Shown: piece after piece, positions 60,401-64,000 of the stretch
Position numbering within the stretch: the stretch's first letter is position 1
Layout of the letters: every line of letters begins with the position of its first letter
Source: Anagrus nilaparvatae
Taxonomy: Eukaryota; Arthropoda; Insecta; Hymenoptera; Mymaridae
Direction of reading: 5' to 3'
DNA: 64,000 nt
Assembly (NCBI GenBank): GCA_022575985.1
Contig: JAKSXM010000246.1
Coordinates: 11,240,001 to 11,304,000, forward strand
Made by a program: the position numbers and the translations under genes
Notes under the pieces: model-generated
The model's input: the letters and a program-made list of their open reading frames with translations, nothing else
What the model was told of the DNA's origin: nothing
Database searches by the model: none

Positions 60401-63087
60401 ATAAAATATTTATATATATAATTATTTTATGTTGATTTAAAAATATTAAATTTTAATTACTTAATATTTGAAAAAAAAAATTAATTTAAGCCCTTTCTAG
60501 ACCTGATAAATTTTTTTAAATCTTGTGTGCTTTGACTATACTCTATGATATAGTAAAAGCACATGGAATTTAAAAAAATTTATTAGGTCTAGAATAATCT
60601 CCTTTTATTTTCTAAATTTAATAGTGTATATTTGATTTAATTATTTTAAATTTTAATTTAAATGCAATATTTTATAAACGAATGAATGAATTTATTTATG
60701 AATTTAATGTAATTTTCATGGAAAATTATGATATGAATTTAATTGATATAATTCTATGTAGTATAAAAATTTCTAGAAAAAACGTTGATTAATAAAATGA
60801 ATGTTTTTTTTAATATTTTGATTAACGTTATATTTATAATAATAATAATTTGCAATCTAGGAATCGAGTTAATGACATTTAGATTTATAAATATTTGTGT
60901 TCATTATAATTTCAATTTTTTTTTATTTGTACTATATTCTTATTTGGAGGTATCATTTTGAGTAAATAAATACGACGTTTTATAAGCGAATAACCAATGT
61001 ATATTAGACTGGATGTTAAAAATCTTTAACCCTCCCTGGGTCCTGTGTTTTTCTACCTACGCGCTGGGTCCTCTATACCAATATCGTCAGGGCATATGTC
61101 TAGCCCATAAAAAATAATTTTTGGCCAAAATTTTTTTTTAAGGTTTTAGGTAAACATCTCAACTAAAGATTAAAAAAGGTTTTAGGCTAAAATGTCCCCT
61201 CAGTTTTGCGGAAAAAATTCCGGAGCAGCGGAAAACGAGTATTTTTTCGATTTTTGGTCAAAAATTCATAACTCCGGCCCTAATGGGTATTAAGGAAAAA
61301 TATTCTAGGGTTTTAAGCTTTAGATATATACCTTCAAAAAAAACCTACCCAGATTTGGCTCCGCTGAAAAAACCATAATTATTTCGCAACCTGAAAATGG
61401 GCCTTTTTTCGAGTAAAAAAATTTTTAAAAATTGAAGGTTTTTTGGAATAAAAACCCTTTTAGGGGCATTAAATGTTCAAAAAAGTTATTTAAAAATATA
61501 CTCCACCCTTTGTATAAGTAAAGAAAAAAAAATTTTCAAAAAAAATTAAGTTTTTTGGTCAAAATACAATTAAATTTTGGAAAAGTAAAAAAATGGATTT
61601 TTTTAGTGAAAACGGGTCAAAAACAAAAACATTAATATTTCGAAGTTGGAAAAAATTCTCTGATATATATTCAAAAATTAGCGTATTTAGTAAAGTTTAC
61701 TATACAAATTACTTTATTGTACGTAAATCGTAATAAATTGGTAAAATTGACATAATAAATCGTCCATTAATGTTTTGAACGTCGAATACATCGGCCAAAA
61801 TGTTTGTCAGGAAAAAATTATTTTCAAATCCATTAGTGCCTAATCGACCATTCTTGGACAGATGAATTTTAATATAAAAAAAGAATGTTTTCTTTTTAAA
61901 ATGTGCCCTAGTAGGTAGTTTATCTCGCTCTTCTATTTTTAAAGTCAGTTTTTACCTACGACCTCTAGAAAATGAAAATGAATCAACCTGAGTTACAAAC
62001 TTCAATGCCGGATTATTTGAAGCAAGCGATTTTTATGACTTGAAATTTTTATTCCCTAAAATGAAAAAAGTATGGCTAAATTGTGGCTTTCAATGAAAAA
62101 AATACTAAGAATAACTTGCATCCTTTAAACAATTACATTAAAGTCCTTCTTAGGTAAAGTTTCGGTATTTTTAAAACTTTGTTAAAAAAAAAAGTAGCTT
62201 AAATATAAAATTTATGGAATTGCGTCAATTTTTATAATTTGATCAAATTTCATTGCTTTTTATTTTTTGTCTAGCATTTCAAAAATATCTAAAATCAGCC
62301 TGAAAACGTGAGTTTTAGTAAAATTTACCAAGAAATCCGAAAATTCAGCCGTAATTTTTAGTCGCTGTCAAAAAAACTGTTTACAAAAAATCTGGCCAAA
62401 TTCCCCTACAGAAAATTTCCAAATTCCAGAAATTGTGTTGCTTTTATAGTATTTTTTTACTGGATAAAAATATAAACACAATTATCTTCCCATAATTTTC
62501 TGTCTTAAAAATTCCAATAACAATCCCCAAAAATTTTAGTTTTAGTTCCGCGAAAAAAAAATTGTTGATCAGCCTAATATATAAAACTTTTTTTCCATTA
62601 AGTATATTTATTTTAAATCTAAGGAATTTATTTGACTGCGTAAAAGCGAAAAATTATTATTATTATTTTTAAAAATATAAACAGAAATTCGACTCATCAT
62701 TAAAAATTTATCCGCGTGTTTATATTTTGAATGTATTGAAGGTATTTTCAATTATCGAAGTAGAAAATTTAAATTAAAAGTGCGAAGCACACGCGAGTAA
62801 ATAGAAATAATTTTAGATACGAGATATGAAAAGTTCTAGAACAAAAATTATTTTATTTAAAAAAAAAAGCGATAATTTTTTTACATTTAGAAAGTATTTC
62901 CTCAATTTTGATTTATTTTATAGTTACCTGAGTAAGCACAATAAAAAAAAAAAAATATTTTTTATTTTCATATAATAACCTCATATTGTTTATTTAAAAA
63001 AAATGTTAAATTTAATGACTTACCAGGATATGCAACTGTGTAGGCTAATAAACAGGAAAATAAAAGTAACTGCATATATTTCTTCAT
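9174..63087 (-). CDS. Icarapin-like secreted protein
   Basis: Icarapin is a secreted insect protein first known as a honeybee venom allergen; its molecular role is not established. Coding exons: 63024-63087, 18115-18321, 10450-10595, 9174-9491, phases 1/1/0, total 735 nt and 244 aa. Residues 1-20 are a signal peptide (MKKYMQLLLFSCLLAYTVA) with likely cleavage before YPG. Exon 2 has an acidic DSSDESGEDSKEEKDG run then ILLVLP, matching the acidic-then-VLVLP order of the family. Exon 3 ends in KIPEGANTTSTTK and exon 4 opens VIGNHTVVVNETTH, the most diagnostic blocks. The C-terminus is Glu/Lys-rich and ends KNQVELIRA. Six N-glycosylation sequons are visible. The 44.7-kb first intron is exceptional. 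The family assignment is firm; a venom role in this species cannot be inferred. Confidence 0.9.
10450..10595 (-). CDS. Icarapin-like exon 3
   Basis: 146 nt between acceptor TTTTGCAG and donor G|GTATAA on the minus strand. It encodes AMRRWAALTFESALKDQL, a Gly/Ser/Phe linker and KIPEGANTTSTTK, the strongest family signature. It ends in phase 0. Confidence 0.92.
10596..18114 (-). other. Icarapin-like intron 2 (7.5 kb)
   Basis: AT-rich intron with no recognised gene. I note a segment at 16830-16940 that shares AACCTCAAAATTxCTATT and ATAAATGCTCGTTGGAAAA with 56690-56810, so it is a copy of that repeat. CGGTTCTAAC at 16731-16740 and an inverted TTAGAACGG at 17290-17298 may mark a badly decayed inverted-repeat element. 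Confidence 0.6.
16830..16940 (+). repeat. Diverged copy of the 56346-56851 repeat family
   Basis: Two blocks, AACCTCAAAATTTCTATT and ATAAATGCTCGTTGGAAAA, occur in the same order and orientation as near 56696-56795. The intervening sequence differs. Confidence 0.55.
18115..18321 (-). CDS. Icarapin-like exon 2
   Basis: 207 nt between acceptor GTGTTTTAG and donor G|GTAAT on the minus strand. It encodes LLRRDSSDESGEDSKEEKDG, then ILLVLPNQKNIFDD, then a Trp/Pro/Phe-containing stretch (FYPGFWDSPM) and FAKMQ. The phase joins both neighbours. Confidence 0.88.
18322..22333 (-). other. Intron 1 of the icarapin-like gene, distal part
   Basis: AT-rich with long A and T tracts. I see no gene or clear mobile element up to the palindrome that begins at 22334. 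A run of 13 G lies at 22177-22189. Confidence 0.5.
22177..22189 (+). repeat. Poly-G run (13 nt)
   Basis: Uninterrupted G tract in very AT-rich DNA. Similar tracts occur at 28393-28403 (C), 28739-28750 and 38676-38692. Confidence 0.9.
22334..24839. mobile_element. 2.5-kb foldback (palindromic) DNA element
   Basis: The left end TATTGTAAAAAACAACTCC is mirrored by GGAGTTGTTTTTTACATTG at the right end, both bordered by TA. The arms stay complementary inward: a CGAAA/TTTACGA-rich zone, then blocks around 22620-22860 and 24340-24600 (for instance AATCTGGACGAACAAGTTC against its reverse complement), then 23260-23760 and 23790-24270. The centre is near 23785. The left arm has an extra segment at about 22866-23260. 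No transposase is seen, so it is probably a non-autonomous TA-targeting element. Confidence 0.85.
24840..28244 (-). other. Intron 1 stretch without recognised features
   Basis: AT-rich sequence, A/T tracts and a 10-G run at 26588-26597. Nothing coding or element-like is supported here. Confidence 0.45.
28245..28270 (+). repeat. hAT-like terminal motif CAGGGGCAGATCCAG
   Basis: CAGGGGCAGATCCAGAGGGG resembles the end of hAT-type short elements common in insects. No convincing mirror end or 8-bp duplication was found, so the element is undefined. Confidence 0.3.
28525..28543 (+). repeat. (TG)n microsatellite
   Basis: Simple TG repeat preceded by GAGT units. Other TG runs are at 44977-44993, 46839-46853 and 53112-53129. 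Confidence 0.9.
28739..29397. mobile_element. Imperfect foldback element with GGTCGCT-type internal repeats
   Basis: The left arm begins with 12 G then TGTATTTTCACTGGCG and GAGATTTGCTCTACTATAGG; the right arm ends with the complements (CCTATAGTAGAGCAAATCTC, CGCCAATGAAAATACA). Inward, GGTCGCTGATCAAGAATTTC (about 28860) and GGTCGCTATTCAAGAATGTC (about 29010) face inverted versions near 29090, 29190 and 29325. The centre is near 29040. No transposase. Confidence 0.75.
30774..30781 (+). repeat. Target-site duplication, left copy (CAACAATG)
   Basis: CAACAATG directly abuts the inserted Mutator-like element and matches 31473-31480. Joining either copy restores the reading order of the R1 linker. 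Confidence 0.8.
30782..31472 (+). mobile_element. Mutator-like (MULE) element nested in the R1 LINE
   Basis: A 691-bp AT-rich insert bounded by 8-bp direct repeats, a length typical of MULEs. The ends carry inverted copies of TAGTTTGAGACAAT. Further copies of (G)TATAGTTTGAGAc/t lie just inside: at about 30832, 30863 and 30888 on the left, and inverted at about 31355, 31375, 31400, 31420 and 31450 on the right. Inside is a MULE transposase scrap. It interrupts the R1 coding region precisely, so it is younger than the LINE. Confidence 0.82.
31064..31297 (+). pseudogene. MULE transposase fragment
   Basis: An open stretch reads FVADFEIAAHISACNIF, then CRFHLGQNFYKHVQ, then a Trp (GKWVSSFFGLSLLPATNV). 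The order DFE, a Cys-x-Phe-His-x5-type CRFHLGQ block, then W and LPATNV follows the DDE domain of Mutator-like transposases, in the FLYWCH-associated animal type. It has no start codon and lacks most of the domain, so it is a relic carried by a non-autonomous element. Confidence 0.72.
31473..31480 (+). repeat. Target-site duplication, right copy (CAACAATG)
   Basis: Identical to 30774-30781; the base before it differs between the two copies, which fixes the duplication at 8 bp. Confidence 0.8.
32991..33229. mobile_element. Perfect palindrome, 110-bp arms with 19-bp loop
   Basis: Arm 32991-33100 is, by eye, the exact reverse complement of 33120-33229; the loop is 33101-33119. It separates two R1 coding segments (…ARPRTMHA and MWQLRWNGDP) and is richer in CG than the intron. 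The arms also hold CCACGTGA/TCACGTGG at the loop. No clear target duplication was found. It may be a recent foldback element or a local inversion-duplication. Confidence 0.9.
33238..33625 (+). pseudogene. R1-clade ORF2 C-terminal region
   Basis: Open from MWQLRWNGDPGGRWTHRLI through RVWIDRGHGEIDF, FLSGHGYFRSQLFKWGK and the Cys/His motif C-x2-C…H…C (AQCLYCAGEVDSVEHTFFGC) to a TAG after QEEGFLE. This is the usual end of ORF2 in the R1/I group. It is intact over about 125 residues but cut off from the RT by the palindrome. Confidence 0.85.
33648..33755 (+). other. Intron-like AT-rich segment in the R1 3' UTR
   Basis: GC-rich 3' UTR (CTCCTCCTGGCAG) is interrupted by GTAAGTGG…, which runs AT-rich to TTTTTTAG, after which GC-rich UTR resumes (GCACGATGGGCGG). 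It has donor, T-rich tracts and AG like an intron; a second AG follows TTTTTC at about 33714. Confidence 0.45.
34026..34043 (+). repeat. Poly-A tail of the R1 element
   Basis: AATAAA runs directly into about 18 A, after which base composition returns to intron-like; this marks the 3' end of the LINE. Confidence 0.75.
34044..36790 (-). other. Intron 1 stretch without recognised features
   Basis: AT-rich, no gene or defined element seen. Confidence 0.45.
36791..37196. mobile_element. TA-flanked palindromic MITE (CACTGTAAAAAGTAAC family), copy 1
   Basis: Ends CACTTTAAAAAGTAAC and GTTACTTTTAACAGTG are inverted repeats bordered by TA on both sides. The body is built of short TTCGAAAA / GTAAATTTACGA-type stretches that themselves fold back. 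It shares ends and body style with 46964-47322, and more distantly with 63700-63924 and 22334-24839. Confidence 0.8.
38676..38692 (+). repeat. Poly-G run (17 nt)
   Basis: The longest G tract in the window, at the edge of a small hairpin (38700-38895). Confidence 0.9.
38700..38895. repeat. Short hairpin repeat
   Basis: ATCGATTAATTTTTTAATTC then AAAAGGTGGAAATAA (about 38715-38760) is mirrored by TTATTTCCACCTTTT then GAATTATAAAAATAAATCAA (about 38838-38880). Arms are imperfect. Confidence 0.65.
39822..40971 (+). mobile_element. Jockey/CR1-like LINE 3' remnant with (TAAA)n tail
   Basis: RT motifs read LVYFDYSKAFDIVDHKLLLKKL, GIRGSFYRWIKSYLSTRQL, SSGVSQGSHLGPILFNIYIN, then after a frameshift LIADDSKL (the xADD box), SVNISKCYVL and LGVFVNSTWCFRNHI. 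The C-terminus RRLWNNLPEDAQSF…STFKLIH ends at TAA 40740-40742. The (TAAA)n tail at about 40947-40971 is typical of this LINE group's 3' end. A stop (TGA) after KKLYA, frameshifts near 40120 and 40480-40640, and the lack of a 5' part show it is dead. Confidence 0.8.
40123..40485 (+). pseudogene. RT fragment with ADD box (LINE remnant)
   Basis: The longest open piece of the LINE above, about 120 residues from ELIADDSKLRKN to KQTFFKVSSI. It carries the catalytic Asp pair and downstream thumb-type motifs but neither the first catalytic Asp nor a real start. Confidence 0.7.
41300..41400 (-). repeat. Interspersed repeat, inverted partner of 7805-7925
   Basis: Contains AAAATTTCACCTATCACAAT and ATGAGGAAC, the reverse complements of blocks at 7838-7880. 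Confidence 0.6.
43020..43110. other. Short CG-rich patch of unknown origin
   Basis: Around 43035-43095 (GTTCCGGCGGAGACGTTCGG, then CGCCGCC) composition departs sharply from the intron. I see no frame or inverted repeat. Confidence 0.4.
43868..44250 (+). pseudogene. Reverse-transcriptase scrap of a second LINE
   Basis: Pieces in shifting frames read LPLAHIFNIVMENGIYPALF, EKATIIPIYKSGDPTEVT, then PI-type SNFGIIFEKLIKIRLT, GISTNDAIAFVSNFIYKNLD and KPMAFLLDLAKAFDALLRD. The last holds the first catalytic Asp of an RT (LDLAKAFD). Several frameshifts. Different from the jockey/CR1-like copy 3 kb away. Confidence 0.72.
44977..44993 (+). repeat. (TG)n microsatellite
   Basis: Simple TG repeat. Confidence 0.9.
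45215..45866. mobile_element. TTA-flanked MITE (PIF/Harbinger-like ends)
   Basis: CAGGGGAGTTCACTACCTTT at the left is mirrored by AAAAGGTAGTGAATTTCCCTTG at the right as an imperfect inverted repeat, and the next bases (GGAGCACCAAATTGCACC) also pair. TTA borders both ends (45212-45214, 45867-45869), the duplication expected for PIF/Harbinger. The interior (about 45335-45765) is homologous, inverted, to the interior of the 54585-55637 element. Confidence 0.78.
46839..46853 (+). repeat. (TG)n microsatellite
   Basis: Simple TG repeat. Confidence 0.85.
46964..47322. mobile_element. Palindromic MITE (CACTGTAAAAAGTAAC family), copy 2
   Basis: Ends CACTGTAAAAAGTAACTTCC and GGAAGTTACTTTTTACAGTG are a perfect inverted pair over 20 bp; the body repeats AAATCGTAAATTTA and TCGAGAATTCTCGA-type motifs like copy 1. 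The flanks (TC / CA) have lost a clear TA duplication. Confidence 0.82.
47323..50998 (-). other. Intron 1 stretch with few features
   Basis: Apart from the tRNA-like motif at 48051-48119 and a motif TTTTTTGACCCGCTGAACAC at about 50348-50367 (GGTCGCT-type family), this is AT-rich sequence in which I see nothing definable. Confidence 0.45.
48051..48119 (+). other. tRNA-like B-box sequence (tRNA pseudogene or SINE head)
   Basis: GGTTCGATTCC at 48099-48109 is a perfect RNA polymerase III B box, inside a T-arm-like CAGGG-TTCGATT-CCCGG. CATAACC upstream can pair with GGTTATA downstream. No good A box or full cloverleaf is seen, and the 5' acceptor strand fits poorly, so it is not a working tRNA as read. 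Confidence 0.45.
51001..52612. mobile_element. 1.6-kb TA-flanked foldback element
   Basis: CCCAAGTAAAAATGTGAATA at the left mirrors TATTCACATTTTTACTTGGG at the right, bordered by TA at 50999-51000 and 52613-52614. The arms are nearly perfectly complementary for about 650 bp (for example CAGCCTAAGGAATTCGGGG, ATGTCTACCTGGCCAGATTT and AAACGGTTAGTTTTTCCAGA have their complements in order). The unpaired middle is about 51660-51990. ATATATTG-rich subterminal repeats occur at both ends. No transposase. Confidence 0.88.
52747..53086. mobile_element. Small GC-ended inverted-repeat element with 30-bp tandem repeats
   Basis: A 46-bp inverted repeat (TGTTACGCCCGAAACGAGGT, then AACGGCCGGTTCCGCGGAA) frames 52747-52792 and 53041-53086. 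Inside, on the right, lie 30-bp tandem units carrying the palindrome GTTCCGCGGAAC, separated from the left end by an AT-rich middle of about 170 bp. The GC-rich ends stand out strongly from the intron. Confidence 0.85.
52971..53060 (+). repeat. 30-bp tandem repeat, three units
   Basis: Units 52971-53000, 53001-53030 and 53031-53060 follow TGATGCCCCGTTCCGCGGAA then CCGGCCGGTT. Unit 2 has two substitutions (ATTCCGTGGAA); unit 3 has a diverged start and merges into the terminal inverted repeat. Confidence 0.88.
53112..53129 (+). repeat. (TG)n microsatellite
   Basis: Simple TG repeat just outside the GC-ended element. Confidence 0.9.
54585..55637. mobile_element. 1.05-kb TA-flanked foldback element
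   Basis: Left GAGTGGACCTATTTTTGGAC and right GTCCAAAAATAGGTCCTCTC are inverted, flanked by TA. The arms (about 54585-54895 and 55330-55637) are near-identical, so each contains a mirrored open frame of about 65 codons. The interior 54900-55330 matches, inverted, the interior of 45215-45866. No transposase. Confidence 0.85.
56346..56851. mobile_element. Foldback element with GGTCGCT / AGTGACC repeats
   Basis: CCTGACGAGGATCCCCATTC at the left pairs with a right end at CCACGTTAGG; TAATAGGTCGATGGATTTTT and the reverse complement of its mirror are at 56385-56405 and 56783-56815. Internal units contain TTTTTTGGGTCGCTAAAT (about 56429), GTGGCCCAAAAAACATAAGT, GCGACTCAAAAAACATATG and GTGACCCAAAAACATAAATG. 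Confidence 0.75.
59515..59602 (+). repeat. Direct repeat, copy 1 of 2
   Basis: CTTAAGCCCTTTCTAGACCT, then a diverged T-rich link, then GACTATACTCTTTGATATAG and TAAAAGCACATGG. It matches 60485-60567 in the same orientation. Confidence 0.8.
60485..60592 (+). repeat. Direct repeat, copy 2, also a hairpin
   Basis: Same blocks as copy 1, but extended so that TCTAGACCTGATAAATTTTT at the left is mirrored by AAAATTTATTAGGTCTAGA at the right, making an imperfect MITE-like hairpin of about 95 bp. Copy 1 lacks the right half. Confidence 0.78.
61020..61800. other. Non-coding stretch of repeat-like character
   Basis: Contains CCCTCCCTGGGTCCTGTG and a near echo GCTGGGTCCTC 40 bp on, then low-complexity A/T-rich sequence with scattered CG-containing phrases such as ATAACTCCGGCCCTAATGGG. 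It looks like interspersed repeat, but no second copy was found in the window. Confidence 0.3.
63024..63087 (-). CDS. Icarapin-like exon 1 (signal peptide)
   Basis: ATG at 63087-63085; 21 codons plus one base before the donor G|GTAAGT (minus strand, 63023 downward). It encodes a classic n/h/c-region signal peptide. No in-frame alternative ATG upstream looks better, and the hydrophobic core would be cut by using Met5. Confidence 0.85.
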
Positions 63088-63168
63088 TTTGTTAATTTTT
63101 TTAACGATTTTGTTTAAATATTTTTTTTTTTCACTTTTGAATCGCTCTCGTGTAAGTTTTACAAGTAT

Positions 63169-63199
63169 ACTGACGGGTCCGTCATTCTACCGGCTATAT
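63169..63199 (-). promoter_or_regulatory. Possible core promoter of the icarapin-like gene
   Basis: On the minus strand an arthropod-type initiator TCAGT lies at 63173-63169, with CATATAG 20-30 bp upstream (63199-63193), about 85 bp before the ATG. Spacing suits a TATA/Inr pair. Both motifs are short, and such matches arise by chance in AT-rich DNA. Confidence 0.35.
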
Positions 63200-63395
63200 G
63201 TATGTTTCATAAGTCCGTTAAATTGAAGGTCAATGCGCATCTAATACACACACTATGTAATATGGGGACTGATGACGTTTTAATACATTTTTAAAAACCC
63301 CTCCTTTATAAAAAAAATTTTTCTCGATTTTTCTACTTGCTTGTAATAAATGACGTGTACTTCATTTCTATACGTGTTTTATTTCTTTTTTATTA

Positions 63396-63514
63396 GGCTG
63401 GTTCTACAGACCTCCGTAAACGCAAAACTGCAGCCGCAACGCAATGCGCACAAACGAAAATCGCATTGAGTTGCGGCTGCGTTTTTGCGTTTACGGAGGT
63501 TTGTAGAACTAGCC
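63396..63514. mobile_element. 119-bp TTA-flanked MITE upstream of the icarapin-like gene
   Basis: GGCTGGTTCTACAGACCTCC and GGAGGTTTGTAGAACTAGCC are terminal inverted repeats; the pairing continues through GTAAACGCAAAA and GCAGCCGCAAC to a loop near 63455. TTA flanks both ends (63393-63395, 63515-63517). PIF/Harbinger-like non-autonomous element, about 310 bp upstream of the ATG. Confidence 0.85.
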
Positions 63515-63699
63515 TTACCAATCCCATCTTTTATAATGCGTAGATATTACGTTTAAACGCATATGAGTAACTCTTGAAATGTTCTGGATTTTTTATCTTT
63601 TCTTTGGGTAAATTTTTTGGATCTTGACTGAATTTTAATTTCCGTTGTTGGAAATTAAAATTTTTGGGTCTAATGAGATTATACGTAGATTACATATTA

Positions 63700-63924
63700 C
63701 ATATTCTCGAAAAATTTGTATATTTTCAAAAAAAATTTGAAATATTTGAAAAAAATCGTAATTTATTAAATTTAGCATATTAGCAAAAAATTCGAGCATT
63801 CTCGATTTTTTAGTTAATATTTCCGATTTTATTCGAATATTTAAAATTTTTTTTTGAAAATATAATAATTTTTCGAGAATATTCTATTTTTTTTGTCAAT
63901 CTGAGAGAGTTCATTTTTACAGTG
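63700..63924. mobile_element. Partial palindromic element, CACTGTAAAAAGTAAC family
   Basis: The right end TTTTTACAGTG is followed by TA, and the body (TCTCGAAAAATTTGTATATT, then TCGAGCATTCTCGA-like motifs) is of the same build as 46964-47322. The left terminus is not recognisable. Confidence 0.55.
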
Positions 63925-64000
63925 TAGATTAAACGAATTTAAAAATTTTCAAAAAATTAAAAATATGATTTTTATTTTTAACCCCAATTTACATAAATCC

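Noticed and set aside
1..64000. CRISPR array, operon or bacterial contamination
   Set aside because: No regularly spaced direct repeats; genes are spliced and eukaryotic; tandem repeats present are short and local.

Overview
The window is eukaryotic and almost certainly from an insect nuclear genome. It is extremely AT-rich, its genes are split by GT-AG introns, and it carries arthropod-type LINE remnants. One gene is icarapin-like, a secreted family I know only from insects. I cannot name the order or species with confidence.

Layout. (1) Positions 1-4541, + strand: the 3' part of a Tango1 (MIA3/cTAGE5 family) gene, 14 exons in view. It covers an acidic luminal region, one membrane segment, a long cytosolic coiled coil and a proline-rich tail that seems to have two alternative ends, each followed by its own AATAAA. 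(2) Positions 5786-7190, - strand: a complete five-exon Syntaxin-5 gene (377 aa), convergent with Tango1. Both proteins act in ER-to-Golgi traffic. (3) Positions 9174-63087, - strand: an icarapin-like secreted protein of 244 aa in only four coding exons (63024-63087, 18115-18321, 10450-10595, 9174-9491), spread over about 54 kb because the first intron is about 44.7 kb and the second about 7.5 kb.

The rest of the window is intron sequence of the icarapin-like gene, full of decayed mobile DNA. There is a 5'-truncated R1-clade LINE (30493-34041). A 691-bp Mutator-like element with an 8-bp target duplication is nested in it, and a perfect 110-bp-arm palindrome has also landed in it. A jockey/CR1-like LINE tail ends in (TAAA)n at about 39.8-41.0 kb, and a third reverse-transcriptase scrap lies at about 43.9 kb. 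The most striking feature is a set of long palindromic (foldback) elements, many flanked by TA or TTA: 22334-24839, 36791-37196, 46964-47322, 45215-45866, 51001-52612, 52747-53086, 54585-55637, 56346-56851, 28739-29397 and 63396-63514. A second recurring signal is a short GGTCGCT / AGTGACC-containing motif shared by several of them.

I see no further protein-coding gene inside the large introns. The remaining open frames there lack codon structure, splice context or recognisable domains. No CRISPR array, operon or prokaryotic signal is present.
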